41,481 bases of DNA from IMG/VR virus record IMGVR_UViG_3300010885_019152, positions 1-41,481 of that record. The stretch is one strand, 5' to 3'. The translations under genes and the position numbers were made by a program. Below, one piece after another: positions 1 to 8,303 of this stretch (within the stretch, counting starts at the first letter, position 1; every line of letters begins with the position of its first letter). This DNA comes from a virus. Under the pieces are notes generated by a model. The model did no database searches. It was not told the origin of the DNA and saw nothing but the letters and a program-made list of their open reading frames with translations.

Positions 1-123
1 AAAAAGTTTCAAGGCATCAAATAAACTCAAATTAAAAGCGAGTTTAATAAGCTTTTATTAAAAACGTTTTAATGCTGAATGGAGCAGATCCAAATTCGAT
101 TAGATTAATAGACTAGTGAAAGG
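1..123. repeat. Terminal direct repeat, left copy
   Basis: These 123 bases are identical to 41359-41481, so the contig ends overlap exactly. T7-like virion DNA is linear with direct terminal repeats, and such repeats collapse in assembly and give this kind of overlap. The overlap could equally be an assembler k-mer overlap, so its length need not equal the true terminal repeat. Confidence 0.9.
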
Positions 124-278
124 TAATGATGAGTAATGCGTTCCCTTCTCCTTAAGTCTTTTCCCTTGGCTTTTCTTTTTTTATTGTCTCAAAATCCCTG
201 CAATTTGAAAGCGAAAGGGGGGCAAGGGGGGAAAACACGAAAACTTGTGCGTATATAAACCCTTCGAAATTTTCTACC

Positions 279-323
279 AAAAAGTAAAAAAGGGTTTTGT
301 AAGGAGGAGAACGGATAACCCTT
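279..323 (-). terminator. Candidate late-transcript terminator
   Basis: Read on the minus strand, AAGGGTT (323-317) pairs with AACCCTT (296-290) across a 20-nt loop, followed by a U-rich run TTTTTACTTTTT. It lies about 310 nt beyond the endolysin stop, where the late transcript should end. The 7-bp stem and long loop make it weak. The loop contains CCTCCTTA, which matches the anti-Shine-Dalgarno tail of 16S rRNA. Confidence 0.45.
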
Positions 324-497
324 AAACCGCTACGCAGGATAGAACAGGGTAGGAGAACCCAATAATAAGGAACTTCTAATGTTTATATGTTCCATAAGCT
401 TTAACCATATTCTATAAATACATAATCTACCTGGAATCCTGACTCACCTTAAGTCTATAAGTAGATTTGTCTTGACATCTCTTATTATTATCTATAT

Positions 498-536
498 GTA
501 TACTACAAGTTAGCTTTAAGTTAACTTCAAGTATAC
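498..536. repeat. Inverted repeat, 15-bp arms
   Basis: GTATACTACAAGTTA (498-512) and TAACTTCAAGTATAC (522-536) are inverted copies matching at 13 of 15 positions around a 9-nt spacer. No U-tract follows on either strand, so it does not look like a terminator. It could be a protein-binding site or structural element near the genome ends. Confidence 0.5.
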
Positions 537-632
537 TAATCAGTTTATTTATATATTATCTTATTAATATATTATATAGTATATATTAAAGATATAACTT
601 AAACATAATCCTTAAGTTAACTTTAAGTTAAC
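514..632. repeat. Dispersed TTAAGTTAAC motif
   Basis: CTTTAAGTTAAC occurs at 514-525 and 621-632 and CCTTAAGTTAAC at 610-621, the last two overlapping end to end. The motif is nearly palindromic. Three copies within 120 bp of AT-rich sequence just beyond the last gene suggest a binding site or origin-like element; the function is unknown. Confidence 0.4.
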
Positions 633-633
633 C

Positions 634-1377
634 TTAAGCCAGTGCCAAGAACTCTTGTCTTTCCCTATCGTACCTTTTCTTAAGCCCACTACCAAATAAA
701 GCCCACCAATTGCCTTTTACAATTGTTCCCTTTACTACAATAGTGTCGATCCTGTCTCCGTAAGTCTTTTTGTCATACTCTTCCCTAACTTCCCTAAGCT
801 TGTTTTGGAATTCTAAATTAGTCATTCTATTGATGGTGTCTATGGTTTGAGGCTTTATGGTTTGGGATGATGTTTCAATTGGCATACCAGCAATTGAATT
901 AAGAATAGCTCTACATCCACCTTCACCCCTAAGATGAGCAACACTCATAATACTAGCTTGGACTCCAGGGTTAGAAAACAGGATAGCTCCAGCATTAATA
1001 GCTCTTTCGTTAAGAAGTTCGGATATGCGGGTCTTAACTTCTTTGGAGTCTATTCCGTGAGCACGTACAAGCTTATGGATAGATGGGAAGTCCTTGTGGT
1101 CTTCCCTAAAGCCGAAGTATTCCTTTTTGCCTGACTGAATGGTAAAGCCTCCTTCAGACTTCATAATGCGATCCACAATGCTGGGATCTAGGGAAAGAGA
1201 CACGGAGGTAGATGCTAAAAGGCTAGAATTACTTCTGCTTACTAGTAGGTTTTTTAGGAGCGATAGGGGCAAGTTCCATACGCACAGGGGCAGTACGGAC
1301 ACCACCACCAAGCTCCATAGAGGGAATCTCAAGTGCCAGTTTTTCGGTACTTGGTTGTACTTCTGAGGTTGAACCAC
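634..1377 (-). CDS. GH108-like endolysin (N-acetylmuramidase), start uncertain
   Basis: Peptidoglycan hydrolase for host lysis, the last gene of the late transcript. The motif SEGGF (residues 74-78 of the open frame) carries the likely catalytic Glu75, as in the EGGY motif of family GH108. It is followed by YFGFRED, an Arg/Glu-rich helical middle, and a C-terminal part (GNWWALFGSGLKKRYD) like the peptidoglycan-binding half of GH108 enzymes. The frame is open to a GTG at 1377, but its first ~50 codons overlap the gene at 1229-1549, and no ideal ribosome site is seen. GTG codons at 1308-1302 follow GGAG and would give a hydrophobic leader (VVVSVLPLCVWNLPLSLL), possibly a signal-arrest-release segment. 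A GTG at 1203 gives the bare enzyme. The family call is by motif only. Confidence 0.72.
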   Translation of the reverse strand: MVQPQKYNQVPKNWHLRFPLWSLVVVSVLPLCVWNLPLSLLKNLLVSRSNSSLLASTSVSLSLDPSIVDRIMKSEGGFTIQSGKKEYFGFREDHKDFPSIHKLVRAHGIDSKEVKTRISELLNERAINAGAILFSNPGVQASIMSVAHLRGEGGCRAILNSIAGMPIETSSQTIKPQTIDTINRMTNLEFQNKLREVREEYDKKTYGDRIDTIVVKGTIVKGNWWALFGSGLKKRYDRERQEFLALA

Positions 1378-1549
1378 CCTTATTAGCGGTTTGTAGCGGT
1401 TGGGGGGTATCTACCCCTTGGCTAACATTCATCGGCCCTTGTAGTGGCATCCCAGGCCCAAATTTAGGGCTTATAAAGCCTGTTTTAGTGCCCTTGGGAA
1501 GAAATGGGCTAATATTGCGGAGATCGTATTTAGATGGTTCGAGGTTCAT
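1229..1549 (-). CDS. Hypothetical proline-rich protein
   Basis: 106 residues, rich in Pro, Gly, Ser and Lys, with no transmembrane segment and a lysine-rich end (APKKPTSKQK). The start overlaps the large-terminase stop by four bases (ATGA), so it is probably translated by coupling. Its 3' part overlaps the open frame of the endolysin. It occupies the place of the small T7 genes after gene 19. I recognise no family; the low-complexity composition suggests a disordered protein. Confidence 0.6.
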   Translation of the reverse strand: MNLEPSKYDLRNISPFLPKGTKTGFISPKFGPGMPLQGPMNVSQGVDTPQPLQTANKGGSTSEVQPSTEKLALEIPSMELGGGVRTAPVRMELAPIAPKKPTSKQK

Positions 1550-3204
1550 AGGGTAAGCCAGCTTTTTGGTTTAGACCTGTTACCAATAGCTGATTCCATA
1601 AACTTGTCTAGCTCTTTTTGGAACAATTCATCTTTGTGTTGTTTGTGGGCTAGTTCGGTATCCCTAGCCATAGCTTGCACCCAATAGCTTACGGCAATCG
1701 CAAGAGCGTCCAATCTATCGTCTTGGGCAAGGCTACCCTTATCCCTGGTAAGCCTACTCATCTGATAGAATAGTCTATATCTAGCAAGAGTCTCACCATC
1801 CCCTTCAATGCTTTGGAAATCCTTTTCGATTACCTTTGGGTCAACGATAAGTCTGTGCTGGTTCATTACAGGCTCAAGGGTGTCGATGATTCGCTTTTCC
1901 TTTTGCGTGGAGTGACGTACCTCTTCAATGGTGCAAGGATGGATTCTGCCAAATACAGGTTTGATAAGTTCACCGAACATTCCGTCACCAAAATTTGCTT
2001 CGTAGATTGCGTAGTTACATCCGTGTAGCTTGGCTTGACGCACAATTGTTTCGAGTGTCTCCATTGTATAGCCAGACCTAAACCCGCCTATGTCAACCAG
2101 GAAGAGTTGGCCGTGAAGACACTTTACGATGGCATAGGATGTTTCGTCTTTGCCTCTACCTGACGGATCGATTGCAATAACGCATCCCTGGTATTCAGAG
2201 AACTCAGAGGAGACTTGCATAGGCCGATAATAAGCGTCTCCGTCAAAGCCAACATTAGGTAGATCGTTAACTCTGCAATCTGGACCATTGCTCCAAACAA
2301 GGTGACTTGGACCACGTTTAGGATCAAGAGAGTGAACAATAAGATCGCTTAGCTTTAGCGGGTAGCGGTTAGCATCTGAAAGTCTGGGGTCGAGCATAAA
2401 CTGCAACGCAAACCCGCTTCGTCCGTAGCTCGATTCTCGGATTGTAAGATCTTCATCGGTGAAGCGTGTAGGTTCAGTTGTTGTTCCGATTTGCCCATTA
2501 GATGAAGATATGTAGGGAGAAAGACGTACACCATAACGTACTCTTTGTTCTTCGCTGGGAATTCGTACTGGCCAAATACGAGCCATATAGCCTCTGCCCT
2601 CTAGCTTTTCATAAAGGCTATTCTCAGTTTGTGGAGTACCTAGAAAGATGATTCGCCCATTGGGTTTGATAACGGCATCAAACTCTTTGACTGATTCAGC
2701 AAGCTTAATCCGCATAAGCTCAGTCTGACTATTGCCACTGGTTTCAATATCGTCAGCAATCACGATGTCGGCTCGACTACCAGTGATTTGCCCTGTGATA
2801 CCAACACTTTTTACTGAAGGGGCGTGACTAGCTGGTGCTGGTCCAACGTCAAAGCTTTCCTTGGAATTACGTTGTTCTTCCGTTGGGACAAGGTGGTTTA
2901 GAACTGGTATCTCATTGATTAGTCTTAGGGTAAACGTAGTGAAGTCGCTTGCCCTGTTCTTGCTTGCCGATACTACAAGGATGTTCTTGGTTGGGTCTAC
3001 CAGGAGTTGGTGACAAACAAACGCAGAAGCAATCCAGCTTTTTCCTACTCCTCGAAAGGCTTCTACGATCTGCCTGTCAGGACCAACTTCCATTCTTTGG
3101 GCAATGTCATATTGAAGCGGTGTAGGGTCAGGAAGGTTGAGGTGCTTCCAGACAATATAAAGGAAGTTCCTAAAGTCTTTTAGTCTTGGGTCTATTTGAT
3201 TCAT
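1546..3204 (-). CDS. terL: Terminase large subunit (T7 gp19-like)
   Basis: ATPase-nuclease motor that packages concatemeric DNA into proheads through the portal. 552 residues, close to T7 gp19 (586). The Walker A-like motif AFRGVGKS lies at residues 49-56, Walker B IVIADD at about 147-152, and a coupling-like segment ending IFLGTP near 185. The C-terminal nuclease is marked by AIDPSGRGKDETS and, near the end, RLDALAIA, both supplying metal-binding aspartates. The start is ATG at 3204. The small terminase lies upstream, separated by the HNH nuclease and two small genes. Confidence 0.96.
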   Translation of the reverse strand: MNQIDPRLKDFRNFLYIVWKHLNLPDPTPLQYDIAQRMEVGPDRQIVEAFRGVGKSWIASAFVCHQLLVDPTKNILVVSASKNRASDFTTFTLRLINEIPVLNHLVPTEEQRNSKESFDVGPAPASHAPSVKSVGITGQITGSRADIVIADDIETSGNSQTELMRIKLAESVKEFDAVIKPNGRIIFLGTPQTENSLYEKLEGRGYMARIWPVRIPSEEQRVRYGVRLSPYISSSNGQIGTTTEPTRFTDEDLTIRESSYGRSGFALQFMLDPRLSDANRYPLKLSDLIVHSLDPKRGPSHLVWSNGPDCRVNDLPNVGFDGDAYYRPMQVSSEFSEYQGCVIAIDPSGRGKDETSYAIVKCLHGQLFLVDIGGFRSGYTMETLETIVRQAKLHGCNYAIYEANFGDGMFGELIKPVFGRIHPCTIEEVRHSTQKEKRIIDTLEPVMNQHRLIVDPKVIEKDFQSIEGDGETLARYRLFYQMSRLTRDKGSLAQDDRLDALAIAVSYWVQAMARDTELAHKQHKDELFQKELDKFMESAIGNRSKPKSWLTL

Positions 3205-3218
3205 AGCCTAGTTAATAT

Positions 3219-3401
3219 TTAACCTAGTGAACTATTAAGCAACTTAAATAAAAAAGGAATTCCTCTCTGTACAACAATGTAAAACATAAAGAAAATCTGT
3301 TCATTAATCAAGGCTAACTTGTTGATTGTTAGCTTCATTCCCTTGGCTACCACCACCACGCCCCTAGAGCACCCCCAGAACAAACGTTCTAATATGCTCA
3401 T
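3219..3401 (-). CDS. Possible small hydrophobic protein
   Basis: 60 residues, preceded by AAGGGGG very close to the ATG. The product is basic and hydrophobic (INEQIFFMFYIVVQRGIPF could span a membrane). It fills the gap between the HNH gene and the large terminase, which otherwise would be an unusually long non-coding stretch for this genome. No family is recognised; it may not be a gene. Confidence 0.4.
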   Translation of the reverse strand: MSILERLFWGCSRGVVVVAKGMKLTINKLALINEQIFFMFYIVVQRGIPFLFKLLNSSLG

Positions 3402-3434
3402 ATCCCCCTTAAATAACTGACTATAAACAAAAAA

Positions 3435-3653
3435 CTAGTGCTTAGCCCTGTTCTTTGACTTGGACATAATCTTAAGGTTACGGAACGAGTTGTTCATAGG
3501 GTTACCATCGTGATGATCTACGTCTTTACCACGAAGTCTAGCTTTTCCGTACTTTCGGATCATAAGCCTTCTGGCCATATTACGCCTAGCCCTACGTTTG
3601 ATCTGAGCAGACGTTCCCTGGTACTCTCGGTATTCCTTAGCGTAGTCTCTCAT
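3435..3653 (-). CDS. HNH endonuclease
   Basis: 72-residue nuclease of the small HNH type. The basic N-terminal half (ARRNMARRLMIRKYGKARLR) is followed by the core motif DVDHHDGNPMNN (residues 44-55) and NLKIMSKSKNRAKH, matching the H-N-N pattern of the beta-beta-alpha metal finger. Its ATG overlaps the preceding stop. Free-standing HNH genes beside terminase genes are common in phages, where they act as homing nucleases or assist packaging; which applies here cannot be told. Confidence 0.85.
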   Translation of the reverse strand: MRDYAKEYREYQGTSAQIKRRARRNMARRLMIRKYGKARLRGKDVDHHDGNPMNNSFRNLKIMSKSKNRAKH

Positions 3654-3946
3654 ATGTTCAGACCAGTATCAGAACCACTCATTGTGGAATCGCCAATCCT
3701 AAGCCTTCCTTGGTTAAAGCTGAATCTATTTGTAGTTGCTCTAGGCATTGAAGAATTCTGTGTTTGTTGCTGATCCGTTGGTTGCTGAGTCGTTAGTTGC
3801 TGAGTATTAGAATACGATGGAATAGAATAGTTGGGAGATGTTGTTTGCGTGTTGGCTTGTTTTGCCATAGACTCTCTTCCAACTTTTATTCCGTCTGCGT
3901 ATGGCTTAATAATAGCCTCGCCCATTTTTTGATAAACTCCACACAT
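3650..3946 (-). CDS. Small hypothetical, possibly virion-associated
   Basis: 98 residues. A short N-terminal segment (MCGVYQKMGEAIIKPYADG) is followed by a Gln/Thr/Ser/Asn-rich linker and a C-terminus ending SGSDTGLNI. The ending resembles the SGGGINI tail of T7 gp7.3, a small virion protein, but the similarity is limited to those residues. It lies between terS and the HNH gene. The ribosome site is AGGGTAAG. Confidence 0.6.
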   Translation of the reverse strand: MCGVYQKMGEAIIKPYADGIKVGRESMAKQANTQTTSPNYSIPSYSNTQQLTTQQPTDQQQTQNSSMPRATTNRFSFNQGRLRIGDSTMSGSDTGLNI

Positions 3947-3950
3947 AAAC

Positions 3951-4226
3951 TTACCCTACCCTTTCAAATGGCAAAGCCTCTGCTTGTTTTACATTAAAAC
4001 CCTTAACTTCAAGGGGCTTGCCTTGGTCTTGAAAAGGAAGGGCTAGAGCTAGGTTAAACATAGGTGAACTCTTTTCTGGCATAGCATCTATTCCGTTATC
4101 TTTCAAGAATTGTCTTGCGACATTAAGATCGGCTGGCGTTGCTTCCCCATTGTTAATGCGATCTAGCAGGGTATCGGCTACTAGTTCGTGCAGGTCTTCT
4201 AGCTTTTTCTTTAGTTCAATTTTCAC
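3951..4226 (-). CDS. terS: Terminase small subunit (T7 gp18-like)
   Basis: DNA-recognition subunit of the packaging terminase. About 91 residues, like T7 gp18 (89). The N-terminal helices (KKKLEDLHELVADTLLDRI), then NNGEATPADLNVARQFLKDNGI, are typical of podoviral small terminases. I chose the GTG at 4226, right after the TAA of the upstream holin-like gene (4228-4230). The frame also allows a TTG at 4238 (95 residues) overlapping that gene. Neither start has a strong ribosome site, so reinitiation is likely. Confidence 0.85.
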   Translation of the reverse strand: MKIELKKKLEDLHELVADTLLDRINNGEATPADLNVARQFLKDNGIDAMPEKSSPMFNLALALPFQDQGKPLEVKGFNVKQAEALPFERVG

Positions 4227-4227
4227 G

Positions 4228-4446
4228 TTATGGACCAAAAATTTTACTTTTTATTGTTTCCCAAAGCGTAGTAAAGGCAAAGGTGATAGCGGTAACAATC
4301 CCCAGCCCCTTCATATAGTTACCCTCAATAACACGAAGTCGTGTGTCGTGCTTTTCAAACGTAAGCTTAAATTCTTTTTGATTTGTTAAAACCTCTGAAA
4401 GCATACCTTCCAGTTTTCCTAAACCTCTGTGTAATTCACTGCTCAT
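4228..4446 (-). CDS. XhlA-like membrane protein, candidate holin
   Basis: 72 residues: an amphipathic, coiled-coil-prone N-terminal helix (residues 1-42), then one transmembrane segment at about 46-63 (GLGIVTAITFAFTTLW) and a short basic tail. This matches XhlA-type phage membrane proteins. The location just after the gp16-like gene and before the small terminase is where T7 has its gene 17.5 holin. The ATG overlaps the gp16 stop. A second holin candidate lies at 20692-20865. Confidence 0.75.
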   Translation of the reverse strand: MSSELHRGLGKLEGMLSEVLTNQKEFKLTFEKHDTRLRVIEGNYMKGLGIVTAITFAFTTLWETIKSKIFGP

Positions 4447-7400
4447 CGTACATTCTGCAATTCACTCAATACTTCTTGAGCTTCAAGCACCTTTCCTTGT
4501 CTTCTAGCCATTACTAGTTTATCCCGCAGAACCCTATGGCCATATAGTTCTGGGTATTCTTTTAACATCTTTTCTTTAGCTGTAGCCCGATACTTACCAA
4601 TAACTTTCTTTAGTTCATTGACTCTTGGACTATCCAATCCTTCAACTTGATCGGAAGGCAGAGCAAGGTACTGAGGAGAAGTAACAAGCTTGTTTAGGGC
4701 TTGGCGAAGGTCTTTGTTGCCTAGCTTAACCTGGCCTGTTAGCTCAATATACCTATCGTAAGCTGTCTGGCCTTGCCCATTCCTATACTTGCTTAGGTCA
4801 ACCCCACCGCTTTCAACAACTGGAGGCATACTGAAAGAATACCTTAAGTTGGCCAGTTCATCCATAACCTTGTCCTTTTTCTGCTCACTATAAAACAATG
4901 GGCTAATAAAGTCTGGTCCAATAGCTTCTTGCCGTTTGATAGGTTCACCGAGGATGTTTCGCTTAGGCTCAAGTTTGTCGCTCAGCCCAGGAATCCTTTT
5001 TGTGAACATATCTAAGAACGTCCTTGCTTCTCGCATTAGAGGATCACCAGAGGGCACAACCTGAGAAACAAGACTAGGAACAACAAGAGAGCCGAGCCTT
5101 GTGCTGATAAACTGAGACATCTTTCTGTCAGGTTGGTTAACTGCGTCCATTATCTGCTCAATACCAGTAAGGTAGCTTTTGCTTGTGATGTTCTTGCTTA
5201 GTGCCGTTCCGATTGCAGAACCCATAAAGTTAATCCAATCCTTACTGCCTACTTTATCTTCGTTAATTTTATCCGAAAAGTCGGCTACAACTCCAAGGAA
5301 TGTAGCCAACGGATCAAAACGTTGATAAGACACATACTGATACGTGTCGCTACCTGGCATCTTAAATCTAAGGCTATATGGTTGCCATCCTGTTGCCTGT
5401 TTTAGGATACGTTCTTTTTCATCTGATGGTCCTTGGCCTGTAATGCTTCCACTACTCCAAAGTCCAACTGCCGTTGTCATAACAGAAATACCCATAGCTA
5501 CTTTTCCTTCTGCTTGTGCCCTTACAAAAGGATCTGAACTATAAAGTTCTTTTGTTATTTGTAGTCTTGCTTTTGTTAGTTCAGGAGCAAGCTTTTCTAG
5601 GGGCGTATTATTAAACCCTCTTAATGTGCCCTCTGCATAGCCGATAGCCCCAAAAGCACGTTGACTAAAAAACTTAATAATTCTTGTGGGCGTTGTTACA
5701 AAAGGGATAACAAGTCTTAGCGATGGATGTTCTCTTACTCCATTTTCAATCCACCTTTGAATTGTTTTATCTTCGCCACGCTTTGTGAATGTAACTTCTT
5801 CTGCCCATCCGTAAGCATATTGAGCTAGGTTAGACTTATTCTCGTCATAGTTTTTAGCAACGTAATCTGTAATATATTCTTCTAATTCAACTCCATTCTT
5901 TCCAGCCCTAGCTCCTTCAAGAGCACCACGCATTCTTACGTTCTTAAGTGAATATAGTCCACCACCTTTGAGAACTAAGTCATTAATCTTTTTGTCTGTA
6001 TTTTGAGCGACCCATTCATCTACTTGTTCGGGCTGGATCTTGCCCTCACCAGCAAGCTTCCATCCTTCATCGTAAGATTCAGCAAGTGCCCTGCTCTTGG
6101 CTACAGATCTAAAGTTAAGATGTTTAGTAAATTCGTCCATCCAAAGAAGTGCTTTAGAAGGCATCCGAACAGCATTGCCAACCATTGTAGTTGCGTCTGT
6201 TACAATATACTTAGCTAATCCTTTGATTAGAGGCGAAGCGTTTGGATGTTTTGCTTCAATTTCGTCAAGTTTGGCTTGAAAATTTTCTTTAGTAATAATA
6301 GAGTCGTACTGCTCAACTGCTGTTCTACCCTGAACAAGAGCACTTTCACCTGTCTTAAAAGCATTGTTAGCAGAGATAAAGGCTTCTTTTGCAGAATCCA
6401 TCATAGTTCCATATTGACTTAAAAACGCATTTCTAGTTGTTTTAAAAATTGGGTTTCCTGTCTTCATAAACGCAATCTGAGAACCCAAAGCAGATTCCAT
6501 AGGTTTCCAAGCAGTAGAAATCAAATTACCAATTGCATTAACAGCAAATGTTTTTGGACCACTAAGAAGTGCATTGATCCACCATTCATTGTGAAGCTTC
6601 ATCCAAAACTTATCTGGAGCAAGGTTAACAATGCCATCTGCTCCGTGTTTATTGTAAATCGTAGCGAACCTTCTGATGGCTTCTTCAAAGTTTTCACGGC
6701 CTACTTTTGCGTCTCCGTTGCCAATAGATTCAGCTAGTGCAGTTTCATATTGCCCCATCTTTGCTGGCTCAGAAGCCCACTTCTTGCTGATGTTTATAAA
6801 CTCTTCTGCCATCTTAGCGTCAAAAGCCGTATTTTTAGCCATCGCAAGACCACGCCCAAGATTGCTTCGAAATTGTTTTTCGCCAAACAGAATAGACTGA
6901 ATCTTAGGCATCAATTCGTTTAAGCGAATGAACCCTTCTCTGTAAGCTAGTGAAGCTGTTGCATCCCCAGGGTTTGCCGAAACAGCTTCTTTAGCAGAAA
7001 TAGTTTTGTTAACAATTTCCCCAACTTGGTTAAGAACATCCATTCTTGCAAACTTGAATCCCATAACCTTGCCAGCAAAATCTTCTGAATTCTTTGCACT
7101 AATTGTAAGATCTTTAATGTAGTCTTCCCCACCAAGCCGTTTAATCTGCTCAATCTCTTTAGCGACTACTTCAGGTTTTGTTACAACCTTTTTAGCAATA
7201 AGTTCGTTAGCAAATTCATTTACTAGTGCTGTAGTTGCCTTGTGAGTGCTTGCTGGTCCTGAATTAAGAAAGATGTTTACAATAGGTCTTCCAGCATCAC
7301 CACTAACTGCTTCACGAATCTTCTCAATAGAAGTCATATCTAGCCCTTCTGGGCTATTTGCCATATCTACAATTCTTCCTGTTTTAGGTAGATTACCAAG

Positions 7401-8303
7401 GAACGTAGAGGCTTCTAGCTGAGACTTATCGTTAAATACATTTACGCCCCTTGGGGCTTCCGTAGGAATTTCTTTTACCTCTACCCCATCTACTGCTTGC
7501 GTTGCAAGTTGAGGAGTTTCTAAAGGAGTAGGTCCAAATTCTTGTTTAAGCTTTATATCTACATCATCTCCAGCTTTAGCAAGAAGGCTTTCAGCTAGGG
7601 TCGAATCCCCTGCTTCTACAGCCCTTTTAGCACCTCTAAGTGCTTTTACTCCGCTAATAAGACCATCAACAACACCACCAGCAAGAAGACCTTCTACGGC
7701 ATTCTTTAGCCTTCCTTCAAAGATTGAGTCTTCCTGGTTAGAAGCCAAGTACTCAGTAACTGGATTCTGTAGCTGAGGAACGGATTCAATAAGGTTAGAC
7801 AGACGTTCTTGATGCTCATCAAAGACTGAGAAGTCAGCTACAGCACCAGCAATTGCTCCTTTTGCTATATTAGACTTAGCAATGAAATTACCAATTTTCC
7901 CAAGTTTAGCTAGTTTTCCTAGTTTAGAAGCCCTTCCTAGCCATCCAAATACAGGTGTAAAACCAACAAGAAAGTCCGTTGCATTCTCTACAACACTACC
8001 TGCCATTGTTTTAGAATGTCCAAGCCGATTGATTGTTCCCTCTGGTAAGTTACCGAGAGTTACAAGGTCAGCTACACTTTCTGTTGCACCTAAAACTCCA
8101 CGAATAGGAGCAAGAGCTAGATCGGCAATTAGAGAAGGCTCATCGGCAGTAGCGTCAACAGGGGGTTGCATTGCAGATTGACCAGGCATAGCTGGATCAA
8201 TAGCCATCTGGTTAGGATCAACTGGAATTGAAGAAGGCATTGCAAACGGAACATTTTGGTCTGCCAAACTTTGCTGTACTTCGTCTACGCTATTAAATCT
8301 CAT
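4443..8303 (-). CDS. Internal virion protein D (T7 gp16-like)
   Basis: 1286 residues, about the size of T7 gp16 (1318). In T7 this protein forms part of the internal core and is ejected to make the trans-envelope channel. Position (directly after the gp15-like gene) and size give the assignment, supported by segments such as TGWQPYSLRFKMPG and YVSYQRFDPLATFLG, which recur in gp16-like proteins of environmental T7-like phages. Hydrophobic Gly/Ala-rich stretches near residues 90-230 could contact membranes. I see no lytic transglycosylase motif at the N-terminus, unlike T7 gp16, which starts with one. Confidence 0.88.
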   Translation of the reverse strand: MRFNSVDEVQQSLADQNVPFAMPSSIPVDPNQMAIDPAMPGQSAMQPPVDATADEPSLIADLALAPIRGVLGATESVADLVTLGNLPEGTINRLGHSKTMAGSVVENATDFLVGFTPVFGWLGRASKLGKLAKLGKIGNFIAKSNIAKGAIAGAVADFSVFDEHQERLSNLIESVPQLQNPVTEYLASNQEDSIFEGRLKNAVEGLLAGGVVDGLISGVKALRGAKRAVEAGDSTLAESLLAKAGDDVDIKLKQEFGPTPLETPQLATQAVDGVEVKEIPTEAPRGVNVFNDKSQLEASTFLGNLPKTGRIVDMANSPEGLDMTSIEKIREAVSGDAGRPIVNIFLNSGPASTHKATTALVNEFANELIAKKVVTKPEVVAKEIEQIKRLGGEDYIKDLTISAKNSEDFAGKVMGFKFARMDVLNQVGEIVNKTISAKEAVSANPGDATASLAYREGFIRLNELMPKIQSILFGEKQFRSNLGRGLAMAKNTAFDAKMAEEFINISKKWASEPAKMGQYETALAESIGNGDAKVGRENFEEAIRRFATIYNKHGADGIVNLAPDKFWMKLHNEWWINALLSGPKTFAVNAIGNLISTAWKPMESALGSQIAFMKTGNPIFKTTRNAFLSQYGTMMDSAKEAFISANNAFKTGESALVQGRTAVEQYDSIITKENFQAKLDEIEAKHPNASPLIKGLAKYIVTDATTMVGNAVRMPSKALLWMDEFTKHLNFRSVAKSRALAESYDEGWKLAGEGKIQPEQVDEWVAQNTDKKINDLVLKGGGLYSLKNVRMRGALEGARAGKNGVELEEYITDYVAKNYDENKSNLAQYAYGWAEEVTFTKRGEDKTIQRWIENGVREHPSLRLVIPFVTTPTRIIKFFSQRAFGAIGYAEGTLRGFNNTPLEKLAPELTKARLQITKELYSSDPFVRAQAEGKVAMGISVMTTAVGLWSSGSITGQGPSDEKERILKQATGWQPYSLRFKMPGSDTYQYVSYQRFDPLATFLGVVADFSDKINEDKVGSKDWINFMGSAIGTALSKNITSKSYLTGIEQIMDAVNQPDRKMSQFISTRLGSLVVPSLVSQVVPSGDPLMREARTFLDMFTKRIPGLSDKLEPKRNILGEPIKRQEAIGPDFISPLFYSEQKKDKVMDELANLRYSFSMPPVVESGGVDLSKYRNGQGQTAYDRYIELTGQVKLGNKDLRQALNKLVTSPQYLALPSDQVEGLDSPRVNELKKVIGKYRATAKEKMLKEYPELYGHRVLRDKLVMARRQGKVLEAQEVLSELQNVR

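Larger units (their letters stand above)
1..633. other. Non-coding region downstream of the last late gene
   Basis: I see no credible gene on either strand. The stretch is AT-rich and holds two 6-base G runs (217-222 and 226-231), a terminator-like hairpin (279-323), a small hairpin (347-360), a 15-bp inverted repeat (498-536) and three copies of a TTAAGTTAAC-type motif. A 12-codon plus-strand reading frame (379-417) preceded by AAGGA is too short to call. Joined across the contig ends to 40913-41358 it forms about 1.08 kb of gene-free DNA, the position of the terminal repeat and packaging site in T7-like genomes. Confidence 0.8.

Noticed and set aside
934-1366. Plus-strand open frames opposite the endolysin and elsewhere in the genome
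   Set aside because: They lie opposite well-supported minus-strand genes, lack ribosome sites and domain motifs, and every confirmed gene is on the minus strand.
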